A DNA stretch of 64,000 bases from Segatella hominis. GTDB lineage: Bacteria; Bacteroidota; Bacteroidia; Bacteroidales; Bacteroidaceae. Position 1 is the first letter of the stretch; each line of letters opens with the position of its first letter. The notes under the pieces are model-generated. The model saw only the letters and a program-made list of their open reading frames with translations, was not told where the DNA came from and searched no databases. Both the position numbers and the translations under genes were made by a program. Below are positions 63,916 to 64,000 of the stretch, piece after piece. Location: contig NZ_CP137559.1 in the NCBI RefSeq assembly GCF_019249725.2, forward strand, positions 2,687,501 through 2,751,500, written 5' to 3'.

Positions 63916-64000
63916 ATGAACAAGACAGAATTGATCGACAAGATTGCAGCTGGTGCTGGTATTAGCAAGGCTGATGCAAAGAAGGCTCTTGACGCTACAA
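63916..64000 (+). CDS. HU family DNA-binding protein (3' end cut off)
   Basis: The first 28 residues, MNKTELIDKIAAGAGISKADAKKALDAT, match the N-terminal helices of HU/IHF-type histone-like proteins, which bend and compact DNA as dimers. The gene runs off the window edge, so the DNA-binding arm cannot be checked. It has its own promoter. Confidence 0.93.
   Translation, partial: MNKTELIDKIAAGAGISKADAKKALDAT

Overview
The window looks like a chromosomal segment of a gut or oral Bacteroidales, most likely Prevotellaceae close to Segatella (Prevotella) copri. Evidence: Bacteroidota promoters (TTTG or TTG, about 19-20 nt, TAnnTTTG), a SusC/SusD pair, a type III glutamine synthetase, a fused SecDF, porU-porV-ispF gene order, many secreted proteins with type IX secretion (T9SS) C-terminal signals, and A/T-rich intergenic DNA with few Shine-Dalgarno sites. 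The species is inferred from gene content only.

Layout. 1-4.5 kb: the end of a hybrid sensor kinase, convergent with two glycosyltransferases. 4.5-5.1 kb: a gene-free gap holding what looks like a free-standing small RNA. 5.1-11.1 kb: a minus-strand operon FAH-family hydrolase, porU, porV, ispF. 11.3-14.4 kb: ribosomal operon rplM-rpsI-rpsB-tsf with a structured leader. 14.7-27.6 kb: three large secreted proteins (fibronectin-type adhesin, M6 metalloprotease, repeat protein). 28-37.8 kb: a plus-strand operon susC, susD, surface lipoprotein, M6 metalloprotease and an Omp28-like protein. It carries a protease and no glycosidase, so peptide uptake like RagAB is more likely than glycan uptake. 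38-44.6 kb: glnN, a divergent AraC regulator, nagB, and a degenerate NagB fused to a PIG-L deacetylase. 45-50.7 kb: a 1806-residue esterase with adhesin-like modules and a small partner gene.

50.7-56.7 kb is the accessory part. It holds gene remnants, a compact three-gene cassette with a membrane protein, and two AAA-type ATPase genes. Each ATPase promoter is bracketed or preceded by two copies of its own palindromic element. The second ATPase lies with a decayed transposase start between perfect 31-bp inverted repeats, as if it occupies an emptied insertion sequence. 56.9-64 kb returns to core genes: an EEP-family hydrolase, tRNA-Arg(CCU), secDF, a second EEP-family membrane protein, a rhomboid protease, and the start of an HU gene.

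How the genes fit together: PorU and PorV process and anchor T9SS cargo, and at least six cargo proteins are encoded within the next 40 kb. SecDF supports the Sec step that precedes T9SS. Secreted M6 proteases could feed peptides to the SusCD-like transporter, while glutamine synthetase and the two NagB-family genes handle nitrogen and amino sugars. The least explained elements are the small RNA at 4.7-4.9 kb, the ATPase and palindrome cassettes at 51-56 kb, and the 19-bp inverted repeat upstream of the AraC gene.
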